From: Parus major
Taxonomy: Eukaryota; Chordata; Aves; Passeriformes; Paridae
Length of the DNA: 64,000 bases
NCBI RefSeq assembly: GCF_001522545.3
Contig: NC_031769.1
Span: 21,662,515 to 21,726,514, forward strand
Direction of reading: 5' to 3'
A model generated the notes under the pieces. It ran no database searches. It saw nothing but the letters and a program-made list of their open reading frames with translations, and was not told the origin of the DNA. Shown here piece after piece: positions 44,011 through 57,100 of the stretch. The position numbers and the translations under genes were made by a program. Numbering within the stretch: the stretch's first letter is position 1; each line of letters opens with the position of its first letter.

Positions 44011-47000
44011 CACCCCTCTAGTGCTTCACTTCTATAGATTCTACTTCACAGGTTTTCACCAAGCTAGTTTTCCATCAGTTCAGACTGGAAAGCCTTAGTT
44101 TCAATAGAAAAATATAGTGAGAGCCTTTTTGAAAAGAGTCTCTTTTAAGTAAGCTCATCCCAAACAACATACACTGTTTCCCCCTCGTCCACAATCCACT
44201 CACTTTGTCATAGAATGACTGCTCAGGCAAAGTCTACACTTAGCACATCTGTGATGACTGCTCACAAATAAAACTGCCTTCATGCACTCAGGAATGTGCT
44301 CCAAGAGGACACACTCCATGATGTTTCTAAGAATCAAAAGGAGGATGATAAATTTGGATTGGTCACAGGATTTTCTTTTTGAACTGTTTTTAAGAGAATA
44401 ATATCTTCTGTTTTCAGGGTCTCCCCACCTTTCTCAGTTGTGATTGAAAGGATCTGTGCAATGATATCAGACAGGGCTCCCAGCAGCATTGCCCAGGCTG
44501 AAGATGTGAGGTGAATTTTTGGAGCTCTTGCTGAAGCTGACAGGTGAAGTCTCAGTCTCCACTTCTGATGGGCTCTCAGTGCCACCAGTCCTTACGATCC
44601 TGCAGGTTTTATGAATGCAGTACAAAGTTTTGCTGCATCTTCATCAGGAATGTTTCTACAGTTCTCTTTCAGAGATCACCCACATTGAACCTGAACCACA
44701 TGAACAGTAGGAGATGCATCATAATACATTTAGAGGGGGCAAGAATTGATGGAAACCACTGCAAGAGTCTCTGACTGCCTTCTGGAATGATTTTGTGGAG
44801 AACATGCTGGTGTGGTACTTGAATGGCCAGAGGGTCACACCTGACATATGCACACAATTGATGGGCAAACATCGTTTTCTTGCAGAGAACAAATTTCACA
44901 AGTGCTCATCAATGAGTGCTCGTTGAGGTGTGGTTATGACATTATCACACCTCAGTGCTCAATCCCCTTGCTTTGGTTAAGGGATGATGGGAAAGAGAAG
45001 GAAAGAAGTGACAGCACAGAGAAGACAGCATGTTCCAAGCTTTTCTCTGAACTTTTTGAAGCTTTTAGTCTGAACGACTCTTGACAAATTGCTGTCTCCA
45101 AGCTGCTCCACACAGAGTCTTTCTGGATCCCTCAGCTGAGCTTTCCTCTGCCCAAACACTGCTAAACTTGTCAGTGCATAGCCTGTAAGAAGCTGGGTAA
45201 ATTTAATAAATATACAAACAAAGTAACTGATTAAATCCATCCACTTAGGCCTCACAGATACAGTTTTGGGGATGATTAAATTTGTTGTGTAAGCTAGTAT
45301 TTGATATTACTATTTCACAAAGACTTGTACTTTTGTTTCAATTTGATGAACCAGAAACTACTTATTGGAAAATTATACCAAGAAGTTTTCATCAGACTGA
45401 TTCTAGCAGGATTTTATTAGCAAGCAGTAGAAAAAGAGAGGTCCTATAAAGCAAAGCATGTTGTAAAATCATGTATTTAAATGGTTTTGAAGGAATTGAT
45501 AGATTTTTTTCCACTCAGGCAGTGGTAGAATGATAAATGAGTAGAAAAATCAAACAGTCAGCAGCCTTCAGAAAAAAAAAATTCAACAATATAAGGATTT
45601 AAACTGTACATAGAGTAGTAAGTGTGCACTTGAAGTCACTGGGGAAATTCTGCCTCTGGTTTATGACAATATAGTATTTCCAAACATTCCCTTTCTTGTG
45701 AAAAGGCATTTTTTTATGAATTACTGCATGAGTGTCTCCTGGGGTATGAGTAGAAGCCTCTATGATTCAGCAGAAATGTTCAGGCAATGTAAGAGTAAAT
45801 GCAACAGAAAGCTGACTTCCATCCAGCAGGGCTGCTTTGATTTCACCATAAACTGGAACTCTGCTCAAGTAGAAACTCCCTCCTTCTGCCTCTTCCACTA
45901 ATATTGTGGTCTGAGAGGGTGCATTATCTGAGGACTTAGTCTCAAGTAATTATGCTTTCAGAGTTTTGGATTATGGAAGTGTGGTTTTTATGCCTGGAAA
46001 CACAACCATCACCTGAAGGAAAATTAGTTCCTCTGTATAGTACTAGAGTAGCTACACTGCACTGTTAGCTGAAGCGAGCTGTGTGCTGATTTATACCTGC
46101 TGACTCCTTCATTTGCCAAAATGCTCATAGAATCATGCCCAGAACTCCTACAGACTCTTTAAAATCTGATATAAACCAATCTCCAAAAAGTTGCTCTTCC
46201 TGGCACAGTTTTCTCTGGGTGTTACCCATCACTTGAGGAATCCCTCATATAAAGACTGCAACACAGTTAAAACTAGCAGAAACCATCAGGCAAAATTTCA
46301 GTGGAAAATACTTATCCTAATCCAATGAAGAAATGGACCTGAGTAGTTATAATAGAAACTGACAATAAACAATAAGGCACTTAATTTGCTAGACTGGAAA
46401 ACACTGAAAATATCCAGGATCATTCACTTGCCTGAAAAAAAAAAAGTATATGTGTACCAAAATCCTAATTTCAAAGGGAGATTTCTCTGGAGTTTTAAAA
46501 ATATATTCCATACAATCTGAAGTTCACAGAGATGGATCCAGTTGAACTGGAAATGCTTTTAGTCAGAATGCTTTTCTTTCTCCTTACAGAACTCAACTGT
46601 CCTACACAATCAATATTTACCTTCTTGCCATGATGTTATCAAGATTCTCAAAGACAGGAAAGTTTCCACAGATAGAAAGAAAATCCAGTTGCACTGATTA
46701 AAAAAGTCCCAGAAAAGTGGATGATTATATAAATATCTCACTATGAGACAAAGCCAATCAAAAGTGTGTAAAGTTAGGGAGAAATCTGCTCAGCTAAAAC
46801 TTTTCTTTGCATTACCAAAATATCTATTCACCTGCTCTGAAGCATCTGGTGTTGCTCATTATTGGAGACAGAATGCCAGCCTAGATGTTCTCATCAGTAC
46901 TTCAACTCTTACATGCATTCAAATATTTCATGATTTTTTTCTATAGGGATAATAAAACTTTACAGAAATCTTTATTAACAAATATTTTTGACAAGCTACT

Positions 47001-49570
47001 CGGCATTACAGGATGAAAAGTGAGAAGTGTTTTCTCCTACTGTGAGGATGTCTTCATGTGATGCATCAAACAAATAGACACATTATACATATTTTAATCT
47101 TATTTTGAAAAAAACGATCTTTATTAATACAACTTAGTTTATTATCACAAAAACAAACTAGAGCAACTTAATTACCTGGCTACTGCATTCATCTAAATTA
47201 ATTCTGCAAATAGAAATATATCAAAATGCTTATAACTGGAAAATCCTTCTGTTACTCCTTACTGGGTGTCTGCAGCTAGAGAAAGAACACCCTACTACAT
47301 CTCAGTCTGGAATCACAGCAGACAATCCACTGCCCCTAACACTGGAAATAAAACAGTACACCTGGATTAATGCCATCAGGTACTGTCGCTGTCTCTCGTA
47401 TGTAAAGTCTCCTATGGGACTGGAGCATAAATTCTCATAATGAAAAGAAGCTAAATACATCTTTCACAAGAAAAGTTTCATAATATTTTGACCTTGGTGT
47501 TGACAGGAAGTATTTCAGTAATAAGAATCTATGTTTTTCTCTGTGTGCTATAATCACAATTTGCAGTAATTTTGGTTCTTGCTAAGGCACTGTCTTTGGA
47601 CTCAATCCTTTAGCAATTTCATGCAAAATGAGATGAATTTAAGAGGGTATAGTAGGAGCACTTCCTTTTAGGAATGGTGAATCTGAGTTGGACTTTCCTC
47701 TGGAAATGAGGAAATGTTCATGTGTTACATTCTGAACCGTACAGGAAAGTTTAAAGAAACTAGATTTCCATGAACAAACTGGGCAGGTCCTTTCAAAGAT
47801 GATTTTAATAGAAGTAAAAAAGTTTAAATTGAGAGAATTTAAAACATAGGTCTAGTCTTAAACCTGGGCTGTATGAATTAATCATCAAACAGAGGATGCA
47901 AAGAGTTTATCAGCAGATTTAATAACTGATCTTTCCAGTGTAAAATAACCCAGGTTGCCCAAGGTTGGCTTCTAAATTAGCTATTACTAGGCAGGAAAGA
48001 ATTCTTAAAATTATTGTTTTCTGAAATCTACGCCCATTAACTTCATGCTCAGTGACTGGTAGATAGAAGAGTAGGAATGATAAAGAAATACATAGAGAAT
48101 GAAACTGAAAGCATCATTGTGTTACTGCAGTGTTCCCATATCTTAAATGTTGCATGAAGTTCTTGGCAGACCTCTTCTAAAAACTTAATAGTGGGCTTAA
48201 AAAAGGGCATAGAAAGGCAACAAAGACTATCAGATTTGTGGAATACATTCTACATTATATGAAAGTGTAAATAGAGGATTGTATGGTTTTAAAAAGTCAA
48301 TGAAGAGGATATGATATTGCTTAATAGAATTAGGAATTCTAGGAAGAAGGGCATTTATTGTTCCTCAGAGTACATGGAAGAAATGGAAATCAGCCCTTGA
48401 AAAATCATCGAGTGGCAAACTTAAAATAAGAACTACATTTTTCATATGAATCTATTTAAATTGGAAGCACACTGCTATTGACTTTTCACAGAATTTATCA
48501 AACAGTCATAGCAAAAATGGTTTAAAATACATAAAACAAATTTACAGAAGTTAAGGACATTAGTAGCTTTTGAAAACAGTGTTCTAAATGCTATCTCAAC
48601 CTCAAGCAGGTCTTAAACTGCTGATTGCCCAAAGGCATTTTTAAAACATGTAAAGGTCACCTTATTATTATTGGAATGCTCTGATCTGATAATGTGCTCT
48701 AAAAGTGTGCATTTTATTGATCTTCCCATTCCAAAGATAGATATTAATCACTAGTCATGACAACACTGAGTTAGTTCTGTGCATACACAGGTACCTGGAG
48801 AACTTTATTGTGAAAAAGAAAGACAGTTCCTCAATAAAGCAGTACCTTATTTATTAAGCCTCTTCATACACTCACTTGAAGCACCCTAGTCATATATTAG
48901 GTACCACAGCTCCTTTTAATAGTGAGATTGAGGGAGCAGATTTTAGTTCAAAAGAAATCTGCAAACTCCCCATGAGGAGAAAAAAAAAACCAAAACAACA
49001 AAACCAAACAAACCAACAAAAAAACCAACCAACCAAAAACAAAAACAAAGTAAACCAACCAGTTTACCCCAAAAAATACACATAAAAATATCACAATCCT
49101 AGGTATTTCTATTGAGCAAACTAACTATATACATAATTTTGCATTTTTTGTGCAAAGGTCATAGTTTTTTTACCAAAATGATAGATGTTAATGTGACAGC
49201 CATTAATGCCAACTTTGTAAGGGTTTTCTTTCCTCTGCTTTTTAGTGATGCCAACCCAGTAATGAACTTACAAAAGTTTATTCCTTGTGAAAAATTTTAA
49301 GCTTCTCCAATGCATTTTTCTCTCTTTACTTGAAGTAAATCCAGTATTTAAAATCGTCTCATGGAAAAAAAATAAAGCATCTCACTAATATAGTTCATAT
49401 AATACCTCTGCAGTTGAAGCTGATATCTGCTTTTACAAAGCAGTAGGACCCATTGTCCAGGCACATGATACAGCATCCTGAATTACAATTTAAACACATG
49501 CTTATCTAGAAAATAAAAAAATTATTGGAAGAAAGTTTTATTGAAGTTTCTTTATTAAAAGAAAAAACCC
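44011..49570. other. Intergenic, possible decayed coding sequence at its start
   Basis: AT-rich apart from about 44330-45260. That part is less AT-rich and has a series of minus-strand open pieces in changing frames (see findings). The rest, 45260-48980, shows nothing recognisable. A low-complexity A/C tract lies at 48985-49055. Confidence 0.45.
48985..49055 (+). repeat. A/C-rich low-complexity tract (CAAA/CCAA-type)
   Basis: About 70 bp almost only of A and C, built from irregular ACCAA and ACAAA units with one GT interruption near its end. The Lys/Gln/Asn-rich peptide read through it (within 48876-49085) is an artefact of this composition. Confidence 0.85.
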
Positions 49571-50240
49571 ACAGAACCTTAGAATCACAGCAACTCTTTG
49601 CTCGACTAGGTTCAGCTAGAGCCAGTTGTCCAGTACCTTATGCAGATTTTTGTATCTCTGAGGATGAAGTTCTGAGAAGTACTGCCTTTCTGAACAGCAT
49701 GTGCCAGTGTTTGATCACCCTCAGCAAAACAAGCTTTGTCTTATGTTTCATTCTCTGTTTCCATTTGTGACCACTGCCTCCAGTCCTGTCACTGGACACC
49801 ACCAAGAAGAGGATCTCTTTGTCTTCTGTATTCTTATCCATCTACACAGAGAGGGTGAAGACACCCCTGAGCCTTCCCTGTCCTGCTAAACCCTCCCTGC
49901 TGTCTCACTCTCTCTTTGCACATCAGGTGGGCAGACAATATTTGCTGCCTTGATAATATCTGTGCTCCTTTGCTAAACTTGTTCCAGTGTGTCCATGTCT
50001 TCCTGGAAAGTGAGGAGCCCAGAACTGGAGTTAGGACTCCAGGTTTCTTTCTCTAGTGTGGAATAGATGGGAATAATCACTTTCCTTGACTTCTAGTGAT
50101 GCTTTTCCTGTTGCAGTCAAGGAGGCTGTTGGCCTTCTTTGCTGCAAAAGCACATCCTTTGCTCATGTTCAATTTGGCGTCCAATAGCACCTCCAGGCCT
50201 CTTCTTCAAAGGGTTTTTTCATCTATCTGGCCCAAGACAG
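49571..50240 (-). mobile_element. CR1 LINE 3' fragment, minus strand
   Basis: About 670 bp follow the reverse complement of CR1 from its 3' end upstream. There is an AGAATCACAG terminus, then a GTTTGATCACCCTCAGCAAA box (49709-49728), CTGTCACTGGACACCACCAA (49785-49804), a CCCCTGAGCCTTCCCTG box, GTCCATGTCTTCCTGGAA, GGAGCCCAGAACTGGA, and a TTGGCCTTCTTTGC box near 50135. The copy is diverged and 5'-truncated, with no intact coding frame. Confidence 0.9.
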
Positions 50241-50455
50241 ATGTAGGGACTGTATTTTCATTGGATAACAAGATAAAGTTGGCTAGAAAATTAAATTTCA
50301 AGAGAATGTAGAAATAGTTAAGGAGAAATAGCAGTAGAGGAGACAGAAGGCAAGGAAAAAAGAAGGATAAAGTCCACACAAATTTGTTTTGTTCTCCTTC
50401 TGAAATACAAAATATAAATTATTCTTCTTTCTGGATATGCATCTTTTTTTCATCT
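50241..50455. other. Short spacer between CR1 and LTR
   Basis: About 215 bp of AT-rich sequence between the CR1 fragment and the solo LTR. Nothing recognised. Confidence 0.5.
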
Positions 50456-51130
50456 TATCTTGGTTTGAAAAGACAGGTGTCTGCTAAGGAAAGCAGAAAC
50501 CTCCCTTGAAATGGAAAAATTTCTCACCCCCCCACCCCCCTCCAAATTATTAGAATATTGAAATCAAGATTCTCTCAGGCAAAGATATGGTTATAGGAAT
50601 AACGGTTCTTTACTAAGGAAATTAAAATAAAAATGCAGTAGTAAAAAAAACCCCAAAAAACCAAGAAACAACCCACTGTCAGAGTCAGAATACAACTTGA
50701 CACCCTGTTGGTCAGGATGTTGGTAGCAGTCTGATTAAGTGGTGGCTGCAGTCCTCCTGGAGTGACAGATGTGGTTCTGTTGAAGCAGTGATCCTGTAGA
50801 AGGGTGTAGTTTTCCTCTGAAGGTCCAGTGGTGTTGAACAGTCTGGTCTTCCTCTGGGAATCCAGTGGAGAAAGGCTGCCTGTGGTGTTCCAAGTCTCAG
50901 ATTATATCCAGGTAGGAATGCCTGGCTCCTCCCCCTGGGTGGAGCATCTCACCATGGGATGATGTCATTTTATCAGTCATGCAGTGAGACTCAATGGCCC
51001 ATTAACAGAAGAGATCCCTCTGGAGGGAGGATGGGTCTTGGAAGAGATAAAGAACACTGCCCCACCTGGTTTTAACAGATGGTAATAGAATACATACTTT
51101 TGGTTACATCTTGCATTGCAACCCAAGACA
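50456..51130 (-). mobile_element. Solo LTR of a passerine-type endogenous retrovirus, minus strand
   Basis: About 675 bp match, by recall, an LTR repeated many times in songbird genomes. Landmarks on the + strand are TTGGTTTGAAAAGACAGGTG at the start, GGCAAAGATATGG, GACACCCTGTTGGTCAGGAT, GATCCTGTAGAAGGGTGTAG, GGTCCAGTGG, TATATCCAGGTAGGAATGCC and GGTGGAGCATCTCACCATGG. The ends form an inverted repeat: TATCTTGG (from TGTCTTGG) at the left and CCAAGACA at the right. Orientation is minus: a TATA-like element is at 50902-50907, and an AGTAAA poly(A) signal (TTTACT on +) is at 50609-50614, where the R region is expected. The flanking 5-mers CATCT and GATTT match at only three of five bases, so no clear duplication remains. 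No retroviral interior is present. Confidence 0.88.
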
Positions 51131-54100
51131 GATTTAAATGTACATCTGCTACTGTTAATTTCTTACCAGCTTCTGCTTAATTCATCTATTTGTGGATGTT
51201 TTGTGTTCTCAAATCATGTTATTTCCTCTTCCACTGCATTAAGCTGCTAGTATTATTTTCCCTCTCAAGTTGCAGACTGAGTTCAGTGATTTCTGTGATC
51301 ATGTCTAATATTTTTCCTTCCTCTGCTTTTTCCACCCCCATTAATTCTAAACTGTAGTAGCACTGGTCTATGCCTCTCTGTCCCTTCATATGGTACACTG
51401 GCAATGGATATTCCATCTCTAATCTAGATTATTTGCTACAAAGCTTTTTCTTCTTTCCTTAAAAGATCTAGATCTAGGAACTTTTGGTAGAAAAAGGTTG
51501 TGCTGAAAAAATGTTATATGTTATACTGAAAAAAGCTTATGGTTTAGTGGTTTTTTTTCTGTAGGTAGGTAGGTAGGTAGGTGGGTGGTTAGACAGCAAT
51601 GATTATCAACTTCTCCAAAATACCTGATCCTGTTACAGTGTCCTTCAACTGTACATGTCCTTTTGCACTTTTAGCTCCCCTAGCTCTCTCCTCAGTCTGT
51701 TTTACTCTGGAATTTCCTTTTTACCACCTAGTTCTGTGGGGTGAAGCCAGGGGAGAAGGGTTTATAGGTCTGTTTCTTTCTTCAGACCTGGTTCCTGTGT
51801 TCACATGAGCTGTCTCTCCAAACCATCCAGTGCTAACAAGGAATCAGAATGTTCTCCCTTCTCTCCACGAAAATCTGGCAGGATCCAGGCATAGAACGTC
51901 TTGCAGCCAAACTGTAGATCATAGTATCTTGTGAAAATAATATATTCTGACTATTTCCAACAAATTTTGCCACAAAACAGCTGAGCTTTGATCCCCCTTT
52001 ATTCCTGTATATAATAAAAACATAATTCTTCCAATAATATTGAAAAGAAAAGTGCGTTAATGACATTATAGCTTCAGTGCTCATCATGATGACTGAAAAA
52101 TCTCCATGAAAATGATCAGCTAGAGGACAGTCAGGGAACCAGCACTTTGAGACACAGGGTGGGAAATAATTTATCTGAAGTCACAACAATCCTGTCAGAA
52201 GATGAAGATATGCAGACACTAACCTCTTAGAACTTCTTTCTTAATACAGAAAATAGCAAAATAAGCTCAGTCATAGAGACTTGTCTGCAATCACATCTCA
52301 TCCATGTGAGTGGCATAGCCCTGTGGGAGATCCAGTTCTGTCACAGAACAGTCCTGCAAATGCCACTGCATTCGGAATATTGCAACTCATCACACTTGAA
52401 AAATTATCAGTTGAGAGCTTCTTAAAGCATGCACAGATACATAATATTTTTCCCTAATATGGTTTCTTTATTTCTTTTTTTTCCCTAATGGAGTCAGACA
52501 TAAGAAATACTCTTACTGAAAATTTGGGAGATTGAAATACAAGGCTAGATATAATTCAGAATACAATGAATGGAATGTTTGAAACCTCTCACTTAAGATT
52601 ACAGTGGCTTACAGGGAAATTGAAAAAAAATTGAGATAACAGTTGATGAACACTGTGCTATCCATATGATGGTTCTTAGATTGCTATCTAACTAAATCAA
52701 GCTGATGAACTGGAAATAAGTTCATAATAGGAAATATTATATAGGTTCTGGTTCCTGAAGGCAAAATAACTAGAGAGGTTGAAATATAATCACCTGCAAA
52801 AGATTGTAGATGGGCCAGGCTTAGATAAGTTTGAAATGCATTTACAGTATTTCTTGGCTTATCAGATTTTCTCTTACAAATATAAATTATACAATATCTC
52901 AAACAATAGTGGAAAATCTTAGTCTGGAAAACAAAAGTGTAGTCTGTAAGGGTGATGAATCATATTTTGCTTTGATGATTTTTGGTAATCAATATTGATT
53001 ATGTAAAAATTAAGCTTTGATAAACAGGAAAAGGAGAATATTTGCTATGCCTTACATTTTAATTCTGAAATATGTGTAAAACTTAGAAATCACAAAATAC
53101 TAAGCTTCTGCCATCAACTCCTGTGCCTATCACTAGTGATTACTGTTATCACTACCTTTCTAATCCTTACAGCACTATTTGTACTATGGCACTTCCTCTC
53201 TTAGCTTTTGAACAGTCCATGAGAAATGATTTAATGCACACAGGCACACACACGCACATTTGAAAAATCTGCAGACAACTCTGAGAAATCACCAGGAAAT
53301 CCTAAACTGGAGTGAGGTGAGACCTGCTCTTTGGATGGAGTCCAGCAGAGTTCTCATGTGGTCTGAGCTGCTCTCCTGTGGCTACAGCAATCAGCACCTG
53401 ACCTTTACTTGAGAAACAAGCAAATGTAACCCATTTATGCCCTGTTAGTGCTCTCTTCTGTACACCACACTCAGTGCACCATGCTTGAGCACGGCGCTAT
53501 GCAGGTTGGAATGGACCACGTCATCCTGGTCATCCATACCAATTCCATCAGCACCACGGGGGTCCCAATTACAGTCAGCGGGGTCTGACTCTAAAATAAT
53601 TTTTTTTTTTCAAGAGCAAAAGAATTTTAGAAAATTTTATTATTTATTAAGCTCTTTCTTGCCTCTCAGTAATCTGAAGCTAAAATAATTTATAACACTG
53701 ACATTTCACCATCCATAATTTTCCAGCCAATTTCCATTTGCCCTTTGCATTACATTTATGAATAGTTGTTGGATTAAGTTTGCTTCTTGCCTACTCCACT
53801 AACTGCATGAGCAAAACTGTGCTGAGCTGTAATTTGACTCACTGTTAATTGCTGACATATGGCATATTGAATAAGGAGGGGAGGGAAAAGCACTCCTGGG
53901 GGGTAAGTGATTAGCAGTCTAAACATGAGCATTACTGACATTCCATGATTTTCTGACAGTTCCTTCTAAAATCCTGAATTTCAGAATGTGCAGATTCTCT
54001 GTTTCTTTCAAAAGAAGGGTGCCGGAAACTACGGTGAATTATTTTATAAGAAAGAAGTAAAAAACTCATAAATCCCGCAAGTAAAGCAATCTGCCAGACA

Positions 54101-57100
54101 TGATCATGCATATTTAAAACTATTTACAAATGGGGCAAAGCATGAGCAGCTGCATCCAGTACTTTAAAGCTCTCAGATGGAGAACAGATCATTTACAAAT
54201 GCCAATGAGCATTGCCTGAGAAACATGCTGTATATACACAGTGGACACCTGGAGGAGAAACTCCTCATTTACCACTCACACTTTCTCTAATGAGGAGATT
54301 ATTTGAAAATGAGAAAATAGTATATCACCTACACTCTCATATCAAACAGGTTCTGTTTGAAACATCCACCCACTGCTAGTCACATCAAGAGTGCAATAAT
54401 GTGAAAAGCCAAGGAGCAATTCTTGTCTTAATCAAGAGAGTCACTAGCTAGAATATTTTAAGAAATTACTATTTTCTCAGAATTTGCTTATTCTTTTGGT
54501 GATACAGTTTAAACAGTAAAAAATAGCATAAGCCTTGCAAACTACTGCTGTATCTTGAGCAATTCAGTCTTTAAGAGATGGGCTCTATCCATTCAGGAAG
54601 GATCAGATATACCTGATATTAGGCAAGGATGGGTGTTTTACTACTATAGTAATCATCTGTAGCTGTGTAAGTAGAAAAAAAATTATGGATTCTTCTCTAA
54701 CATAATGAAACTGTCCTAGAAATTAACAGTACTAAAACACTACCAGAAATTTATTTTAAATAAACTTATCCCCATTGTTAAAAGAATGAAATTTTCTCAC
54801 CTGTATAATGTCATCTAACCTAAATTCTACAGCCTTCAATTTTGATTCCTGCTGCAGGAAGCTGCCCCTGCCCTGTGATATCACAATTCCTTACTGTCCT
54901 TTACTTTCCACAGTCTAAGGAAAAAAAAAATATCTGACCATGTAGGAGAAGAAAAAGTGCATCTACAGGTGGGAAGACTGAACATTCAGATCTACAGCTA
55001 GGCTCTACTAAGTTTCATTAGCTTTAGTTAAAAAAGGGTGATAAGAAGAAGCCAGGTGCTTACCCAAAGGGAAGAAGCCAGTTCTGCAGGTGTAATAGGC
55101 AATTCCTTGTCAGAAAGAGACCTCAGGGTCTCAGGGAAGAGAGGTATTGATATTTTGTTCATCTGCACACATAAAGGAAATGAAAAATAAAGGAAAGGAA
55201 AAGCAAAATAGAGACAAACAGAGAAATATATTAAATTAATATAAAGTAGGCATGAAATGCTTCTTACACTTGTGGCAAGTTTTTGTCTTACTTGAACACA
55301 GCCTTCTGGGAACTCCACAGATTCTCCTAGAATGGGATTTTTAAAAACTGGGAGGAAAAAGTGTTATACTTTTCCTGTTTTATCAAAAAAATAAGTGGTA
55401 AAAGAACCTGTCCCTACTAAACTAAATTGCTTGGTGAGCTGCAGTGCCATCAGCTGAACACAGGGGCAGACACTGGGGTTATCGAAATGCAGTCACTTGG
55501 CTGAAATTAGACTTTTTAGGAAGAGTATGTTCTACGCCAGTTTTTGGACTATGAATTCACCCTTATCCCAGTTAATAAATCTGTGCCTATGAATGATTAA
55601 AGAGCACAAGAGAGTTATAAAGGAAAAGTGAAAACATGCATACATATATGCATGCAATTCCTCAAAATTTCAGAGAAAAAAAAAACACTTTTCTCAGGAA
55701 GATTAAATCTGGGTCTGGAATAATTTCCTGCTTAAAAAAAAATATTTCTAACAACAGCATTTTTCAAATTTGCTATATTCTTATGAAAAATTTAGACCAT
55801 TTAAAAGACCCCAAACACAAAATTATAATACCTTAGTCTGAGAAATACTGTCATTTAACTTTTTTTAGTTGTTTTATAATCTCACTTGCATGAAAGAATC
55901 TGCACAGGATTGCAAATTTTTAGGGTTTATTGCATCCTGTCCCTAGCTACAACACAACGTGGTGGCAGTGTTGTCAAGACAGCAGCAGTCACCTGCAGGC
56001 CTTGCAGGCACAGGTTGTGCTGTGGTGCTGCTCAAGAGAGGGGTACCAGGGAAGGTACCAAGAGCTTGAGTGGGTGCCAAAGCCCCCAGCCCCTGGAAGA
56101 GCCAGCTGAGCTCATTTCTGGGAAGACATCTAGGAAGCAACAGTCTTGGAATGTGGAGATAAACTTCACATTTTGCAGGGTGTGGATCCCATTAAATATG
56201 TTATTCAATTAAGAGGATTCAGCATTAGTAAACCAGAATATAACCCTATTTCTGACAAGAATTCAACTAGAAAAACCAAATTTACTCGTATCCATTTAAC
56301 ACAGCCTGAACTGGATTTATTTTCCCTTTCAGATGAAAAGCTACATCCAATATATATAATGATTTGACTAGTCTGTCTTGAGCCTTCAGATGCAAAACAT
56401 GAGTTTCTGCTCAGTGGCTCTCCTGCATATACACACATGGGAGAAAAGGGAACTTCTGCATCAAACCCATTGTAAATCTGAACCTTCCTCTTTCTACCAA
56501 AAGCATTTAGAATAAAATAGAAAGCAATACTGGGGAAGGGGGATAAAGCAAAATGATCAAATAAATGTCCCAGATCAATTAAATAAGGAACTGAAAGGAA
56601 ACAAATTAACTGAAAGGAGATCGTACCAAGGGTAACTCTGACAGCTCTGTGCCAGCTACAGTCAAACTAAAACATCACTCCCAGCCTTCTTGGACTGCCT
56701 TAAAGGTCTCAGATGCTGGGCTTTGAAAGATATCTCCTTAGCAGCAGGATCTGACACATCCACAGACTTGTTGAACAGTTTGGCTGGCAGCCTTGAAGCT
56801 GCCTCTGGGCAGCAGCACAGAGCTCAGGGCAGGCTTATTTCCCTATACACCAATCCCTAGGACAAGGACTGCTCTTTCTGATGAAGCTAAAGCATCAAAC
56901 TGTTGTCCAGTGTGGGTAATTTTTTTTTCCAAGAATAAAAGCTATTTTTAGTGAAAGTATTTTTTTGCAAAATTAGATATGCTTTATTTCCAGTTTCCTC
57001 AGATATGTGACATGATGAGTTGCACATGAAGTCAGTGATATATACAGCAGTCCTGACTATGAGGTAAATACTGCAAACTATTGTTCTTTAGCATTATTTC

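Noticed and set aside
55960..56140. GC-richer patch as a CpG island or promoter
   Set aside because: It has few CpG dinucleotides and no adjoining gene. It may be an old repeat, but no family is recognised.
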